From NCBI RefSeq assembly GCF_900129075.1, contig NZ_FQVH01000028.1, forward strand, positions 1 to 34,818: a stretch of DNA of 34,818 nucleotides. Reading direction: 5' to 3'. Shown piece by piece: positions 25,524 to 34,517 of the stretch. The notes beneath the pieces are model-generated. The model was not told the DNA's origin. It was given only the letters and a program-made list of their open reading frames with translations, and did no database searches. How positions within the stretch are numbered: position 1 is the first letter of the stretch; each line of letters starts with the position of its first letter. The translations under genes were made by a program, and so were the position numbers. This stretch comes from Caldanaerobius fijiensis DSM 17918. GTDB lineage: Bacteria; Bacillota; Thermoanaerobacteria; Thermoanaerobacterales; Caldanaerobiaceae.

Positions 25524-27371
25524 ATGAGCAGTTGTTGCACGCCCATTAAAATCAATATACCTGAAAACGCCAAAAAAATTGTCCTGGTAGGAAACCCCAA
25601 TGTAGGCAAATCAGTGTTTTTCAACGCTCTCACCGGGATGTACGTAGATGTCTCTAATTTTCCCGGAACCACAGTTGATATAAGTTATGGGATGTACGGT
25701 AATGATGTAATAATAGACACACCAGGTGTCTACGGCGTCTCCTCTTTTAACGATGAAGAAAAGGTAGCTCGGGATGTAATTTTAAGTGCTGACATAATCC
25801 TGAATGTGGTAGATGCTCTGCATCTGGAGAGAGACCTTTTTTTGACCCAGCAATTGATCGATATGGGCAAACCCATTATCGTCGCTTTAAACCAGATGGA
25901 CGAAGCTAAAAAAAATGGAATATCTGTAGACGTTCAAAAATTATCCCAAGAACTTAACGTCCCTATAATACCCTGCATCGCTATAAAAAACATAGGTATA
26001 AGTGAAGTCAAAAAAAATTTGTACAATGCCAGGAAGGGAAACCCCATTGAAATTGTAAGGGAAAATTACAGGACCTATGAAAACAGCGGCATTGACCCCA
26101 GTGAAATCCTGCTGATACTGGAAGATGACGAAAACGTGTGTGCCAGAAATGGTATAACAAATCCCCCGGGGCTCAGGGAAAAGATCTATAGCGAGAGGCG
26201 CAAAAGGGTAGATCAGATCGTAAATGCCGTTGTAAGCGAGCAATACGCTCAGGCCTCTTTTTCTGCAAAACTTGGAAAGCTCATGCTCAAACCTGTTACA
26301 GGCGTCCCTTTATTGATAATAACTCTCGTTATCATGTATGAGGTCATCGGGGTATTCGTCGCCCAGACCGTTGTGGGTTTCACTGAAGGCACCGTGATGG
26401 ACGGCCTCTACAGGCCATTTATAACAAAAGTAATCGGAAGCATCATACCTCAGAAGTCATTTTTAGGCAGCATCCTCATCGGCGAATTCGGGCTTTTGAC
26501 CATGACCGTCGTTTATGTAATTGGCCTGCTTCTACCCCTGGTCATAGGCTTCTACCTCTTTCTGTCGCTACTGGAAGACTCGGGGTACCTCCCCAGAATA
26601 GCCGTGTTGGTCGACAGAGTGTTGACAAAGCTGGGTTTAAACGGCAAAGCCATAATACCCATCATCCTGGGTCTAGGCTGTATTACCATGGCCACGATTA
26701 CCACCAGGATATTGAACTCCAGACGAGAGCGATTTATAGCGACTATGCTCCTGGGACTGGCAATACCCTGTTCGGCACAGCTGGCTGTCATCACCACCAT
26801 GATAGCACCCCTTGGTCCTCTCTATATAATATCCTATGTCATAATACTAATAGCCATATTTGTTGCTATAGGTACTATCCTCAATAAAGTGCTGCCCGGA
26901 GAATCCACAGACCTTTTAATAGACCTGCCAACATTAAAAGTACCCCGCATCGACAATGTCGTAAAGAAAACCATCACAAAGACAAAAATGTTTCTTGAAG
27001 ACGCTGTTCCATTGTTTGCAGCGGGATCTGTTGGCATATCTATACTGCAGTATACAGGTGTTTTAAATATTATACAAAAACTAGCTGCCCCTCTGACCAC
27101 AGGATGGCTAAAGTTGCCTAAAGAAGCAGCAAATGCCTTTATAATGGGATTTGTAAGGCGTGACTTCGGAGCTGCTGGACTTTATTCGCTTAAACTGAGC
27201 CCCAATCAAACTCTGGTGGCATTAGTTACAATAACGCTCTTCGTACCGTGTATAGCCGCGACCATGATTATATTTAAGGAGAGAAGCAAGGCAGAATCGT
27301 TGATCATATGGTTTGGTTCGGTGTTTCTGGCATTTTTAATCGGTGGTACCCTGGCACAGATTATACTGTGA
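25524..27371 (+). CDS. feoB: Ferrous iron transporter FeoB
   Basis: FeoB is a GTPase-linked membrane permease for Fe2+ uptake in anaerobic conditions. The N-terminal G domain shows G1 GNPNVGKS (23-30), switch I through FPGTT, G3 DTPGVYG (65-71) and G4 NQMD (123-126). After a helical spacer come two gate domains with multiple helices and the paired signatures [18 protein letters not shown] and [19 protein letters not shown]. At 615 residues it is slightly short for the family but shows no break. An N-terminal CC pair (Cys4, Cys5) precedes the G domain. It is followed by the small zinc-ribbon gene. Confidence 0.95.
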   Translation: MSSCCTPIKINIPENAKKIVLVGNPNVGKSVFFNALTGMYVDVSNFPGTTVDISYGMYGNDVIIDTPGVYGVSSFNDEEKVARDVILSADIILNVVDALHLERDLFLTQQLIDMGKPIIVALNQMDEAKKNGISVDVQKLSQELNVPIIPCIAIKNIGISEVKKNLYNARKGNPIEIVRENYRTYENSGIDPSEILLILEDDENVCARNGITNPPGLREKIYSERRKRVDQIVNAVVSEQYAQASFSAKLGKLMLKPVTGVPLLIITLVIMYEVIGVFVAQTVVGFTEGTVMDGLYRPFITKVIGSIIPQKSFLGSILIGEFGLLTMTVVYVIGLLLPLVIGFYLFLSLLEDSGYLPRIAVLVDRVLTKLGLNGKAIIPIILGLGCITMATITTRILNSRRERFIATMLLGLAIPCSAQLAVITTMIAPLGPLYIISYVIILIAIFVAIGTILNKVLPGESTDLLIDLPTLKVPRIDNVVKKTITKTKMFLEDAVPLFAAGSVGISILQYTGVLNIIQKLAAPLTTGWLKLPKEAANAFIMGFVRRDFGAAGLYSLKLSPNQTLVALVTITLFVPCIAATMIIFKERSKAESLIIWFGSVFLAFLIGGTLAQIIL

Positions 27372-27381
27372 GGTGATATTT

Positions 27382-27528
27382 ATGAAGACATGCCCTCAAT
27401 GCGGATACAGGGTAAAAGAAACAGCGGAGAGATGCCCTAGATGCAATAAAATCCTCGTGGTTTTGGCACCGTGTACCGGCAGCTGCTTGAGCTGTAAACA
27501 AAAATGCAAACAAGCTCCAAAAAATTAA
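27382..27528 (+). CDS. Small zinc-ribbon protein of the feo operon
   Basis: This 48-residue protein has two CxxC pairs: MKTCPQCGYRV and RCPRCNKIL form a zinc ribbon, and a further cluster, CTGSCLSCKQKCK, follows. It starts ten bases after feoB with GAGGTG upstream, so it is surely co-transcribed. It has no similarity I recognise to FeoC winged-helix proteins, although the last cysteine group recalls short cysteine-rich peptides attached to feo operons. Metal binding is likely. A role in FeoB assembly or iron handling is only suggested by position. Confidence 0.72.
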   Translation: MKTCPQCGYRVKETAERCPRCNKILVVLAPCTGSCLSCKQKCKQAPKN

Positions 27529-27536
27529 TGTTCCAA

Positions 27537-27809
27537 TTAAATAACATGGAAAAAATATTTAAGTATTAAAAGCACGATTATGCCCGGTATACCAAAAAAA
27601 CCTGTAACGAATGCTGTCGCGATATTTATAGGCAGATACAATCCAATAATACCTCCAAAAAAGTTAAATATTAGGAGAAAAATAAATCCTACTATGGAGT
27701 TCAATATAAACCTGAACAGGAATTTTATAGAAATGCTAAATAGCCACAGTACAGCGGCCAGTGCGATAATTCCTATTATAAACCACAATGCGCCGGAAAA
27801 CAGTATCAC
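27537..27809 (-). CDS. bofA: BofA-family pro-sigma-K processing inhibitor
   Basis: BofA-family proteins hold SpoIVFB protease inactive during sporulation. This 90-residue protein has two or three membrane helices and the family core: FILNSIVGFIFLLIFNFFGG in the middle and TGFFGIPGIIVLLILKYFF at the end, with the conserved GIPG. Its presence points to an endospore former. It starts at GTG after GGGGTGAT. It converges with the feo operon (eight bases between stops) and lies downstream of the mobile-element remnant and pcrA. In Firmicutes it is more often near recR, so its placement is unusual. Confidence 0.85.
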   Translation of the reverse strand: MILFSGALWFIIGIIALAAVLWLFSISIKFLFRFILNSIVGFIFLLIFNFFGGIIGLYLPINIATAFVTGFFGIPGIIVLLILKYFFHVI

Positions 27810-27841
27810 ATCATCACCCCATTTCTACCTTTATGAACCCT

Positions 27842-28092
27842 CTCCATCCCATAGAGGATGGAGCTTCCTATTTCATCGACCGCTGCCTGCTGTTATTCAC
27901 AGCAGATCTTACACAATCTCCATAGGCGTAACTTCGGGAGGAACCTTCCCTAACGAAATAAGCACAATTCTCCATCTGATGTCGCTGCTATTGAATTTAT
28001 CCCCTTATCTATTCCTATTGCTTTTTCTCCTATGGATGCTTTTTCTTTTCTCCTACATCAGAAATTCATCTCCCACCTGTAGAGGATGGGAG
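27842..28092 (-). mobile_element. IS200/IS605 TnpB remnant bounded by end hairpins
   Basis: On the minus strand a fragment reads KASIGEKAIGIDKGINSIAA then TSDGELC before a stop. GIDxGI plus SDGE is the RuvC-I block of TnpB (IS605 OrfB), with the catalytic Asp. The rest of the protein is gone. Each edge has a hairpin of the same kind: CTCCATCC-CATAGA-GGATGGAG (27842-27863) and CTCCCACC-TGTAGA-GGATGGGAG (28070-28092, one bulge). Subterminal hairpins are how this family marks its ends. The element is internally deleted and cannot encode a transposase or a full guide RNA. It accounts for most of the gene-free 27810-28161. Confidence 0.7.
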
Positions 28093-28161
28093 CCTTCTTT
28101 CAAGTTTTTGTTAAAGAACATCTGTTTTAAAAAACATCTGTCGACGTTCCTGTGCTTCTGA

Positions 28162-30375
28162 CTACTCTATGACTTTCAACGGTGCAAAATCCACAGCCAG
28201 TCTTTTAGAGCCTACGCTGTCAAAGACCACCACCACCTCTGAGTCGCTGGCCTCTACCACTGTTCCTATACCCCATTTAGCGTGCTGCACCTTCTGGCCC
28301 TCAGTAAATTTTACAGCAGATCTATCTCTTTTATGTCTATGCGTCAGCGGCACTCCAAAATCTCCCTGATCTTGGGTAAAAAGAGTACCTGTTCTCCTGG
28401 GTTCTGCCGTGGCCGCGATATACTTTCTCTCACTTCGGGATACGCCCCCTGCCTCGTAACCTTCGTGTTCTATTAAATGCTCAGGTATTTCCTCTACAAA
28501 CCGCGATACAGGATTGTAATTGACACTTCCATATATATTTCGCTGCAGGGCGTGAGTTATATAAAGCTTCTTTCTGGCACGGGTTATACCTACGTAGCAC
28601 AGCCTTCGTTCCTCTTCCAGCTGAGCTTCATCCAGCATAGCCCTTGATAAAGGAAAAACTCCCTCTTCCATCCCCACAAGAAATACATTGTCAAATTCCA
28701 GTCCCTTAGCCCCATGTAGGGTCATTAATATCACAGCATCTTCATTTTCATCAAGGTTGTCTACATCAGTGACCAGCGATATATTTTCTAAAAACGCCTG
28801 CAATGATTTGTCCTCGCTTTTATTTTCAAATTCCTGGGCCACCGTCAAAAATTCCTGCAGGTTCTGTATTCTCGACTGATTTTCTTCACTATCATCCTTT
28901 TCCAGCTCTTTTATATAACCCGTCCTGTCCAGTACTTCATTTATTAACTGAGTGACAGTGGCCACCTCTTTTACAGCCATGAGCTCGCTCATCATTTCCA
29001 CAAACTTTCCAATTGTCCTGGCCGTTCTTCCAGGCAGGATATCATCGCATTCCATCATGGCATCATACAGACTAATTCCCCGTTTGGCGGCACTTTCATC
29101 CAGCTTACTTAGTGTCCCTTCACCAATACCCCGTCTAGGGACATTTACAATCCTTCTCAGGCTTATATCGTCCAAAGGATTCTGCAAGACTCTCAAATAC
29201 GCGATTATATCCTTTATCTCTTTTCTGTCATAAAACCTCAGCCCTCCCACCATCTTATAAGGTATGCCTTCCCTATTTAGCACATCCTCAAAGACGCGAG
29301 ATTGAGCATTGGTCCTGTATAAAATAGCGTAGTCCCCAAAAGATTTACCCTGTGCTACCCCTTCTAAGATGCGCATGATGGCATACTCGGCTTCATCGTG
29401 TTCATCTGCAGCTGTATAAACCGTGATAGGCGTACCATCGTCGTTGGCCGTCCAGAGTTTTTTCGCCTTGCGGCCTTTGTTGTTGGCCACTACCTCATTG
29501 GCCGCCTCCAATATCTGCTTTGTGGAACGATAGTTCTGCTCTAATTTAATCACTTTAGTATTCTTGAAGTCTTTTTCAAAGTCCAATATATTTCGAATGT
29601 CCGCACCTCTCCAGCCGTATATGCTCTGATCGTCGTCACCCACTACACAAAGGTTCTGATGGTATGAAGACAATAGTTTTATAAGCTGGTACTGGGCCGC
29701 ATTGGTATCCTGGTACTCGTCTACCATGATGTACTTAAACCGCCTCTGGTAGTAGTCAAGTACCTCTGGATTACTTTTAAATAGCTCTATAGTCTTAAGT
29801 ATGATGTCATCAAAATCCAGGGCATTGTTCTTCTTCAGCTTATCTTGATATAATCTATATATATCCCCTATCTTTTTATTTCTGAAATCCTCACCATAGG
29901 CTTTCGCGTACTCATCAGGTCCTATCATCTTGTCCTTTGCCTTAGAAATGGCAGACAGCATAGCCTTCGGATCGTACAGCTTTTCATTGAGATCAAGTTC
30001 TTTGATGCAATTCTTTAGGAGGGTCAATTGATCCGACGCATCGTATATGACAAAACTCCTGGAATAACCTATGTGCTCAATGTCCCTTCTCAATATCCTC
30101 ACACAGGCCGCGTGAAATGTCATAATCCATATGTCTCTGGCCTCTCCACCTAAAAGCGCCTCTACCCTTTCCCGCATCTCCCGGGCTGCCTTGTTAGTAA
30201 AAGTGATAGCGAGAATATTGTATGGGCTTACACCTTTTTCTTTTATCAGGTACGCGATGCGATGGGTTATAACCCTGGTCTTGCCACTACCCGCACCTGC
30301 CAGTATTAGTAAAGGCCCTTCTGTAGCGAGTACCGCATTCCTCTGGGCCTCGTTTAAAGAATCTATTAAATCCAA
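28162..30375 (-). CDS. pcrA: ATP-dependent DNA helicase PcrA (UvrD family)
   Basis: PcrA is the 3'-5' helicase of repair and rolling-circle replication in Gram-positive bacteria. It is 737 residues, a normal length. The motifs are in order: Q motif LNEAQRNAV, Walker A AGAGSGKT (Lys32), Ia TFTNKAAREMRERV, II VDEYQDTN, III VVGDDDQSIYGWRGA, IV KLEQNYRST, V MTLHGAKGLEF and VI RRLCYVGITRARKKL. The C-terminal tail ends in a Tudor-like segment (GQKVQHAKWGIGTVVEASD) that contacts RNA polymerase. The start is TTG with GGAGG seven bases upstream. The pcrA-ligA-gatCAB order common in clostridia is split here by feo, bofA and the TnpB remnant. Confidence 0.97.
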   Translation of the reverse strand: MDLIDSLNEAQRNAVLATEGPLLILAGAGSGKTRVITHRIAYLIKEKGVSPYNILAITFTNKAAREMRERVEALLGGEARDIWIMTFHAACVRILRRDIEHIGYSRSFVIYDASDQLTLLKNCIKELDLNEKLYDPKAMLSAISKAKDKMIGPDEYAKAYGEDFRNKKIGDIYRLYQDKLKKNNALDFDDIILKTIELFKSNPEVLDYYQRRFKYIMVDEYQDTNAAQYQLIKLLSSYHQNLCVVGDDDQSIYGWRGADIRNILDFEKDFKNTKVIKLEQNYRSTKQILEAANEVVANNKGRKAKKLWTANDDGTPITVYTAADEHDEAEYAIMRILEGVAQGKSFGDYAILYRTNAQSRVFEDVLNREGIPYKMVGGLRFYDRKEIKDIIAYLRVLQNPLDDISLRRIVNVPRRGIGEGTLSKLDESAAKRGISLYDAMMECDDILPGRTARTIGKFVEMMSELMAVKEVATVTQLINEVLDRTGYIKELEKDDSEENQSRIQNLQEFLTVAQEFENKSEDKSLQAFLENISLVTDVDNLDENEDAVILMTLHGAKGLEFDNVFLVGMEEGVFPLSRAMLDEAQLEEERRLCYVGITRARKKLYITHALQRNIYGSVNYNPVSRFVEEIPEHLIEHEGYEAGGVSRSERKYIAATAEPRRTGTLFTQDQGDFGVPLTHRHKRDRSAVKFTEGQKVQHAKWGIGTVVEASDSEVVVVFDSVGSKRLAVDFAPLKVIE

Positions 30376-30435
30376 CGAAATTCCTCCCGCGCATATTTTA
30401 TATTAATTATAGCATATTTGATTTTGGCATAAAAA

Positions 30436-30747
30436 CTAATCTTTCGCATCGGCATTTTTAGAGCTGATGCGGCTTAAAACCAGATTATACCCGCCTGAAC
30501 CGTAGTTTAAAAACCTGTTTACCCTGCTTATCGTAGCAGTGCTGGCACCTGTAACTTCAGCTATCTCATTATAGGTCTTTTTGTCTTTTAACATCTTAGC
30601 TACTTTAAAACGCTGGGCCAATTCTTTAATCTCATTTATAGTACACACATCTTCAAAGAACATGTAGCATTCATCTACATCTTTTAAGCACAAAATAGCT
30701 TCAAATAGCTCATCTATCATTTTATCCTTTATCTTGGATTGATACAT
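30436..30747 (-). CDS. YerC/YecD-family TrpR-like DNA-binding protein
   Basis: This 103-residue helical protein is related to TrpR. The block MFFEDVCTINEIKELAQRFKVA leads to the helix-turn-helix KTYNEIAEVTGASTATISRV, followed by NRFLNYGSGGYNLVL. These are the YerC/YecD hallmarks. In Bacillus and clostridia yerC lies beside pcrA, and the same linkage is seen here. Its targets are not established. The second ATG was chosen because AGGAGG is seven bases upstream of it and almost touches the first. Confidence 0.9.
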   Translation of the reverse strand: MYQSKIKDKMIDELFEAILCLKDVDECYMFFEDVCTINEIKELAQRFKVAKMLKDKKTYNEIAEVTGASTATISRVNRFLNYGSGGYNLVLSRISSKNADAKD

Positions 30748-30823
30748 GGGCATACCTCCTGACCCCTTTTCATCCTTGTAAAACTATTATACCATAACAG
30801 CAACTTTCTTTCAGTAAAGCAAT

Positions 30824-30847
30824 AAAAAGCGCTTTTCAGCGCTTTTT
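30824..30847 (-). terminator. Terminator after the PRK06851-type ATPase gene
   Basis: AAAAAGCGC (30824-30832), a six-base loop and GCGCTTTTT (30839-30847) form a perfect stem that begins just below the stop codon at 30849. On the minus strand it gives a T5 tail. Confidence 0.82.
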
Positions 30848-30848
30848 A

Positions 30849-31922
30849 TCAATATCTCAATATCTTCTGTAAAATATTTTCTCTCAGTTGATCCACTGCG
30901 TGAAAATCCATGTTGGGTATATAATACTTTTCCAGCTCGTCGTGATTTTTCTTGGCTTTATTTATACATTTTATAGCTTCTTGCACCATAATGCCTACAT
31001 ATCCCAGATCTAGTTCTATCTCCTCCCTATAATAGCATAAACTCTTTTCATTTACAAATTTGTTTAGATCTACTACTTCACCATTGTCCTCAAACCTCTC
31101 ACAGGTCGTAACTGCCACATCCAGCTTCGGTATTAATAAATGCTCAATGACATCGGGGTCCAGTGCACAATGGTATACCTCCACATCATAGCCTCTCATT
31201 CTAGCCTGTTCCGAAAGGACCTTTAATATCTTGGAAGCTCCTGTACCATCTTTTCCTTTTATCACATATCTCCTTGCACAAAGCCCTATAATAGTTTCAA
31301 GATAATCTTTAACGCCCTCAGGGGTTATTGCGCTTCCAAATAAATGTCTTTCTCTGCCTGATTTATCAAAAATCCCCTGACCCCCAAACAGTTTATCTAC
31401 TAAATCGTACGTAATCTTATTTACCTGTGCCCAATCCACACATCCCTCCATTGTAGCCACAATATTATCCTTCAACCTCTTTGCCGCGCTCAGGTACTTA
31501 TACGCCCTATCAAATAGCCTTTTTATCTCATTGTTCAAGGCCATAATTTCGTACTTACCCTTTTGCATCCCACTTTCGTTCCAAAATTGGCCCAGATTTA
31601 CAATCTCCTCAAGAGCACCTGGATAAACAGGATCCACCACATGAGGTGCTGTACCATCAATTAACGCAATTCCCTTTTCGGGAATTACAACGGCATCCAG
31701 CGAATTATTATCAGAAGAACAATGGTGGAGTTCTACATCGTAACCTTTATCCACCATGATGCTGGCTATTTTCTTCATAAAACTGGACTTTCCGGTCCCC
31801 GGACCCCCTTTAAATATAAAAATCTTCTTAGCATCGTCGCCAATTATGTATTTATAGAACGAATAAAAACCATATGCGGTATTCCCACCAGGAAAAACCT
31901 CTTTAATCCGGCCTTTATCCAT
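30849..31922 (-). CDS. PRK06851-type P-loop ATPase with a duplicated domain
   Basis: This is a 357-residue cytoplasmic protein. The first half has a Walker A motif, IFIFKGGPGTGKSSFMKKIA (around residues 35-54), and HHCSSDNNSLDAVV. The second half repeats the layout in degenerate form: YVIKGKDGTGASKILKVLSE and EVYHCALDPDVIEHLL. The shared (H/Y)HC-SxDxxxLDxV / YHCALDPDxIEHL pattern marks an internal duplication in which only the first P-loop looks competent. Family members in Firmicutes are linked to sporulation by distribution but have no proven function. The second ATG was chosen: AAAGGAGG touches the first and is six bases from the second. Confidence 0.8.
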   Translation of the reverse strand: MDKGRIKEVFPGGNTAYGFYSFYKYIIGDDAKKIFIFKGGPGTGKSSFMKKIASIMVDKGYDVELHHCSSDNNSLDAVVIPEKGIALIDGTAPHVVDPVYPGALEEIVNLGQFWNESGMQKGKYEIMALNNEIKRLFDRAYKYLSAAKRLKDNIVATMEGCVDWAQVNKITYDLVDKLFGGQGIFDKSGRERHLFGSAITPEGVKDYLETIIGLCARRYVIKGKDGTGASKILKVLSEQARMRGYDVEVYHCALDPDVIEHLLIPKLDVAVTTCERFEDNGEVVDLNKFVNEKSLCYYREEIELDLGYVGIMVQEAIKCINKAKKNHDELEKYYIPNMDFHAVDQLRENILQKILRY

Positions 31923-32063
31923 ATCCATCCTCCTTTACCTCTGCGTTATTACAGACCATTATATGCAAAAGCAGCAAAATAAATTACCAATAAAACACCA
32001 TGGAACGGTGATTAAATTTAGTATATAATTTTGTATATCATAAAGTATAGAGGAGAGTGAAAT

Positions 32064-33296
32064 ATGAAGGAGAAAAGATTCTACAGGATAATAGCTTCCT
32101 TCGTTCTGATAATGGCAATCATTGCTATCACGTTGCCCGCGTCGGCCAATTACCCTGATATATCACTATATATAAATGGTATACTGGTACAGATAAACCC
32201 AAAACCCGTGGTCATAGGTGGATATATAGCTGTACCATTTAGAGGGATCTCTGAAGCACTGGGCGCAGATGTCTACTGGGATCTTTCAACTCAGACTATG
32301 ACAGCAGTAAAGGGAAACCAAAATGTTACGGTACAAAGTGGACATAAATGGGCAATAGTCAATGGAAAGGTAATAACAATGCCTGTTTATTCATTTATGA
32401 ACAACAACAGGCTATATGTGCCACTAACACTTTTTAAAGAGGCTTTTGGCGCAAATATTCAGTGGGATAAGGTAAACCATATAGCATATGTCACTACCCC
32501 GGATAGCCACTATGAATGGGGTACCGGTATAAGCAATATATCTTATCCCGATTATAGCGCGCTAAAAGCAAAACTGCAGCGCTATATCAATACGCGCCCC
32601 GGACAAATAAGCGTATATGTACACGACCTTACCACAGGACAAACCCTAAGCATAGGCGGTGACAGGGTATATGCCGCAGCCAGCACAATAAAACTGCCTC
32701 TGGTATTATACCTTTATGAGCAGGCCGCTGCAGGAAAAGTAGACCTCAACACAAAACTCACTTATACACCGCAGTATTACATGCAGGGAACGGGTATCCT
32801 CCAAGGACAACCCTTTGGCGGCCAGTATACTATAAGAGAGCTTTCGCGGCTGGCTATTGAGTACAGCGACAACGTGGCCTGGCAGATGTTGTTGGACTAC
32901 GCAGGCCAAGATAACTTAACAGCTTTTGAAAAGTCACTGGGCGCCAAGGCCACCGGCCTTGTCAACGGCCTAAGCGTAACCACGCCCAAAGATATGGATA
33001 TATACCTAAGTGAGTTGCTGACATTTAGAGATGAAAACTATGATCTGGGAAATGAAGTGCTGTACTATATGGAACACTCCATCTTCAGCGAGGGGATACC
33101 TCAGGAATTACCTTCAGGAGTAGTCGTAGCTCATAAGATGGGAGCCCTTGATGACAAATTCCACGACGTAGGCATCGTATTTGGAAATCGGCCTTACATC
33201 ATAACCATATTCACAGAAAACGGATGGGAAGACGCATCGCTTCAAACCCTTGCCGATATTTCTCGCATAGTGTACGATTACCAATCAGGACTCTAA
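32064..33296 (+). CDS. Secreted serine hydrolase: stalk domain plus class A beta-lactamase fold
   Basis: This is a 410-residue exported protein with a signal peptide ending near ASA-N (residue 28). Residues 32-145 match the copper amine oxidase N-terminal-like (stalk) repeat: ISLYINGILVQ, AVPFRGISEALGADVYWD and LYVPLTLFKEAFGANIQWD. Residues 165-405 are a penicillin-binding / class A beta-lactamase fold: Ser207-x-x-Lys210 in AAASTIKLPLV, Ser268-Asp-Asn in EYSDN, and His-Lys358-Met-Gly in place of KTG. The Glu166-equivalent ExxLN is not visible ahead of VTTPKDM, so fast beta-lactam hydrolysis is unlikely. A cell-wall carboxypeptidase or esterase role is more likely. GAGGAGAG precedes the ATG, TATAAT lies at 32024-32029, and a terminator follows. 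Confidence 0.88.
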   Translation: MKEKRFYRIIASFVLIMAIIAITLPASANYPDISLYINGILVQINPKPVVIGGYIAVPFRGISEALGADVYWDLSTQTMTAVKGNQNVTVQSGHKWAIVNGKVITMPVYSFMNNNRLYVPLTLFKEAFGANIQWDKVNHIAYVTTPDSHYEWGTGISNISYPDYSALKAKLQRYINTRPGQISVYVHDLTTGQTLSIGGDRVYAAASTIKLPLVLYLYEQAAAGKVDLNTKLTYTPQYYMQGTGILQGQPFGGQYTIRELSRLAIEYSDNVAWQMLLDYAGQDNLTAFEKSLGAKATGLVNGLSVTTPKDMDIYLSELLTFRDENYDLGNEVLYYMEHSIFSEGIPQELPSGVVVAHKMGALDDKFHDVGIVFGNRPYIITIFTENGWEDASLQTLADISRIVYDYQSGL

Positions 33297-33307
33297 TGTC
33301 TTGATTA

Positions 33308-33348
33308 AAAAAGATGAGGTAGATTATTAGCATTTACCTCATCTTTTT
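33308..33348 (+). terminator. Terminator after the serine hydrolase gene
   Basis: AAAGATGAGGTA (33310-33321) and TACCTCATCTTT (33335-33346) pair perfectly around 13 bases, with flanking A and T runs extending the stem. The stem ends in a T-run and sits 12 bases past the stop. Confidence 0.85.
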
Positions 33349-33415
33349 ATTATTGTATTATTCTCACAATGATGCTATACTTTATGCAAAGCTACTAGAG
33401 AGGAAGTATGCAAGG

Positions 33416-34219
33416 TTGAAAAACGTTATAGACTTTCACGCCCACGCTTTTCCTGATAAAGTGGCGTCAAAAGCTGTGGCGAATTTAAGCAAGCATTATT
33501 CGTTGAAAATAGAGCGAAAGGGGACATTAAAAGACCTTATTAATAGCGCAAAAGAAGGTGGTATACACCACATAGTAGTACACTCCACAGCAACCAACCC
33601 AGAACATGTGGAGACCGTAAACAACTGGATTGCCTCTATTACTGGTAACGGAATTATAGGCTTTGGCACGATACACCCTGATTATCCTTTCATAGAAAAA
33701 GAACTCTGTCGCATCTTGAAATTGGGACTTAAAGGCTTAAAATTGCATCCAGATTTTCAAGGCTTCTATATAGACGATCCCAAAATGATGCCTATTTACG
33801 AGATGATAGGTTCCAGAATGCCTGTATTGTTTCATCTAGGAGATGAACGCCTTGATTACTCAAGTCCCAGGCGCCTGGCCCGCGTGATAAATAACTTTCC
33901 TCACATGATTATAATCGGCGCTCATCTAGGAGGCTATGCCAGATGGGATGAAGCGATGGAATATCTAATTGGCAAAAATATTTATATAGATACATCCAGT
34001 TCACTTTGGAGATTGGATACAAAAAAAGCTGTAACACTCATAAAAAAACACGGTGTGGAGAAGGTACTTTTTGGCACAGATTATCCTATTACTTCTCACA
34101 AAAGCGAATTAGAGCGCTTCATGAAATTAAAATTGAGCACAGAGGAAAAAGAGAAAATACTGTGGGAAAATGGTCGTAAGCTATTAAAGTTACAAAGTAC
34201 ATTTGAACAAGCCATATGA
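33416..34219 (+). CDS. Amidohydrolase_2 family metal-dependent hydrolase
   Basis: This is a 268-residue TIM-barrel hydrolase. The strand-one HxH is His8-Ala-His10 in VIDFHAHAFPD. Further ligands and family blocks are GLKGLKLHPDFQGF, PVLFHLGDE, IGAHLGGYARWDEAME and the C-terminal Asp in VLFGTDYPI. Members include decarboxylases and uronate or lactone hydrolases. The substrate is unknown. The TTG at 33416 was chosen because GAGAGGA lies about eleven bases upstream and it gives the compact MKNVIDFHAH start. The open frame begins at 33353 but runs straight out of the preceding terminator and has no ribosome site there. The broken cas2 begins 30 bases after the stop. Confidence 0.85.
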   Translation: MKNVIDFHAHAFPDKVASKAVANLSKHYSLKIERKGTLKDLINSAKEGGIHHIVVHSTATNPEHVETVNNWIASITGNGIIGFGTIHPDYPFIEKELCRILKLGLKGLKLHPDFQGFYIDDPKMMPIYEMIGSRMPVLFHLGDERLDYSSPRRLARVINNFPHMIIIGAHLGGYARWDEAMEYLIGKNIYIDTSSSLWRLDTKKAVTLIKKHGVEKVLFGTDYPITSHKSELERFMKLKLSTEEKEKILWENGRKLLKLQSTFEQAI

Positions 34220-34249
34220 TTTACATTTTTAGGCACAGAGGAATGAGCT

Positions 34250-34517
34250 ATGTTTATAATACTTGTTTATGATGTAGGAGAAAAGCGGGTAGCAAAAGTT
34301 TTTAAAACATGCCGCAAATATCTAAACTGGGTACAAAATTCTGTTCTGGAGGGTGAAAATTTCTGAAGCCAATTATAAAAAAACTAAAAATAGAGTTGTC
34401 AAAGATCATCGATAAAGAAGAAGATTCTGTAATATTTTACATATACTTAGGACCACAAAGTACTCATAAAGAGAAACGCTGGAAATAAAAAAAGGCGGTG
34501 ATGATATAATCATATAG
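34250..34517 (+). pseudogene. cas2: cas2 broken by several frameshifts
   Basis: An ATG behind GAGGA opens [36 protein letters not shown], a clear Cas2 N-terminus with the catalytic Asp8. It then stops at TGA about 39 codons in. The family pattern continues in other frames: ISEANYKK, then KLKIELSKIIDKEEDSVIFY, then LRTTKYS-stop-RETLEI and KKGGDDIII-stop. At least three frame changes, two of them at A runs (GAAAATTT and a seven-A run), plus one nonsense codon are needed to rebuild the usual 87-90 residues. It cannot make Cas2. Cas2 with Cas1 inserts new spacers. No cas1 is seen upstream, where an unrelated hydrolase lies. Confidence 0.85.

Noticed and set aside
27580..28161. Plus-strand open frame of 193 codons across bofA and the TnpB relic
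   Set aside because: The minus strand carries the recognisable BofA and TnpB patterns. The plus frame has no ribosome site and no family pattern.
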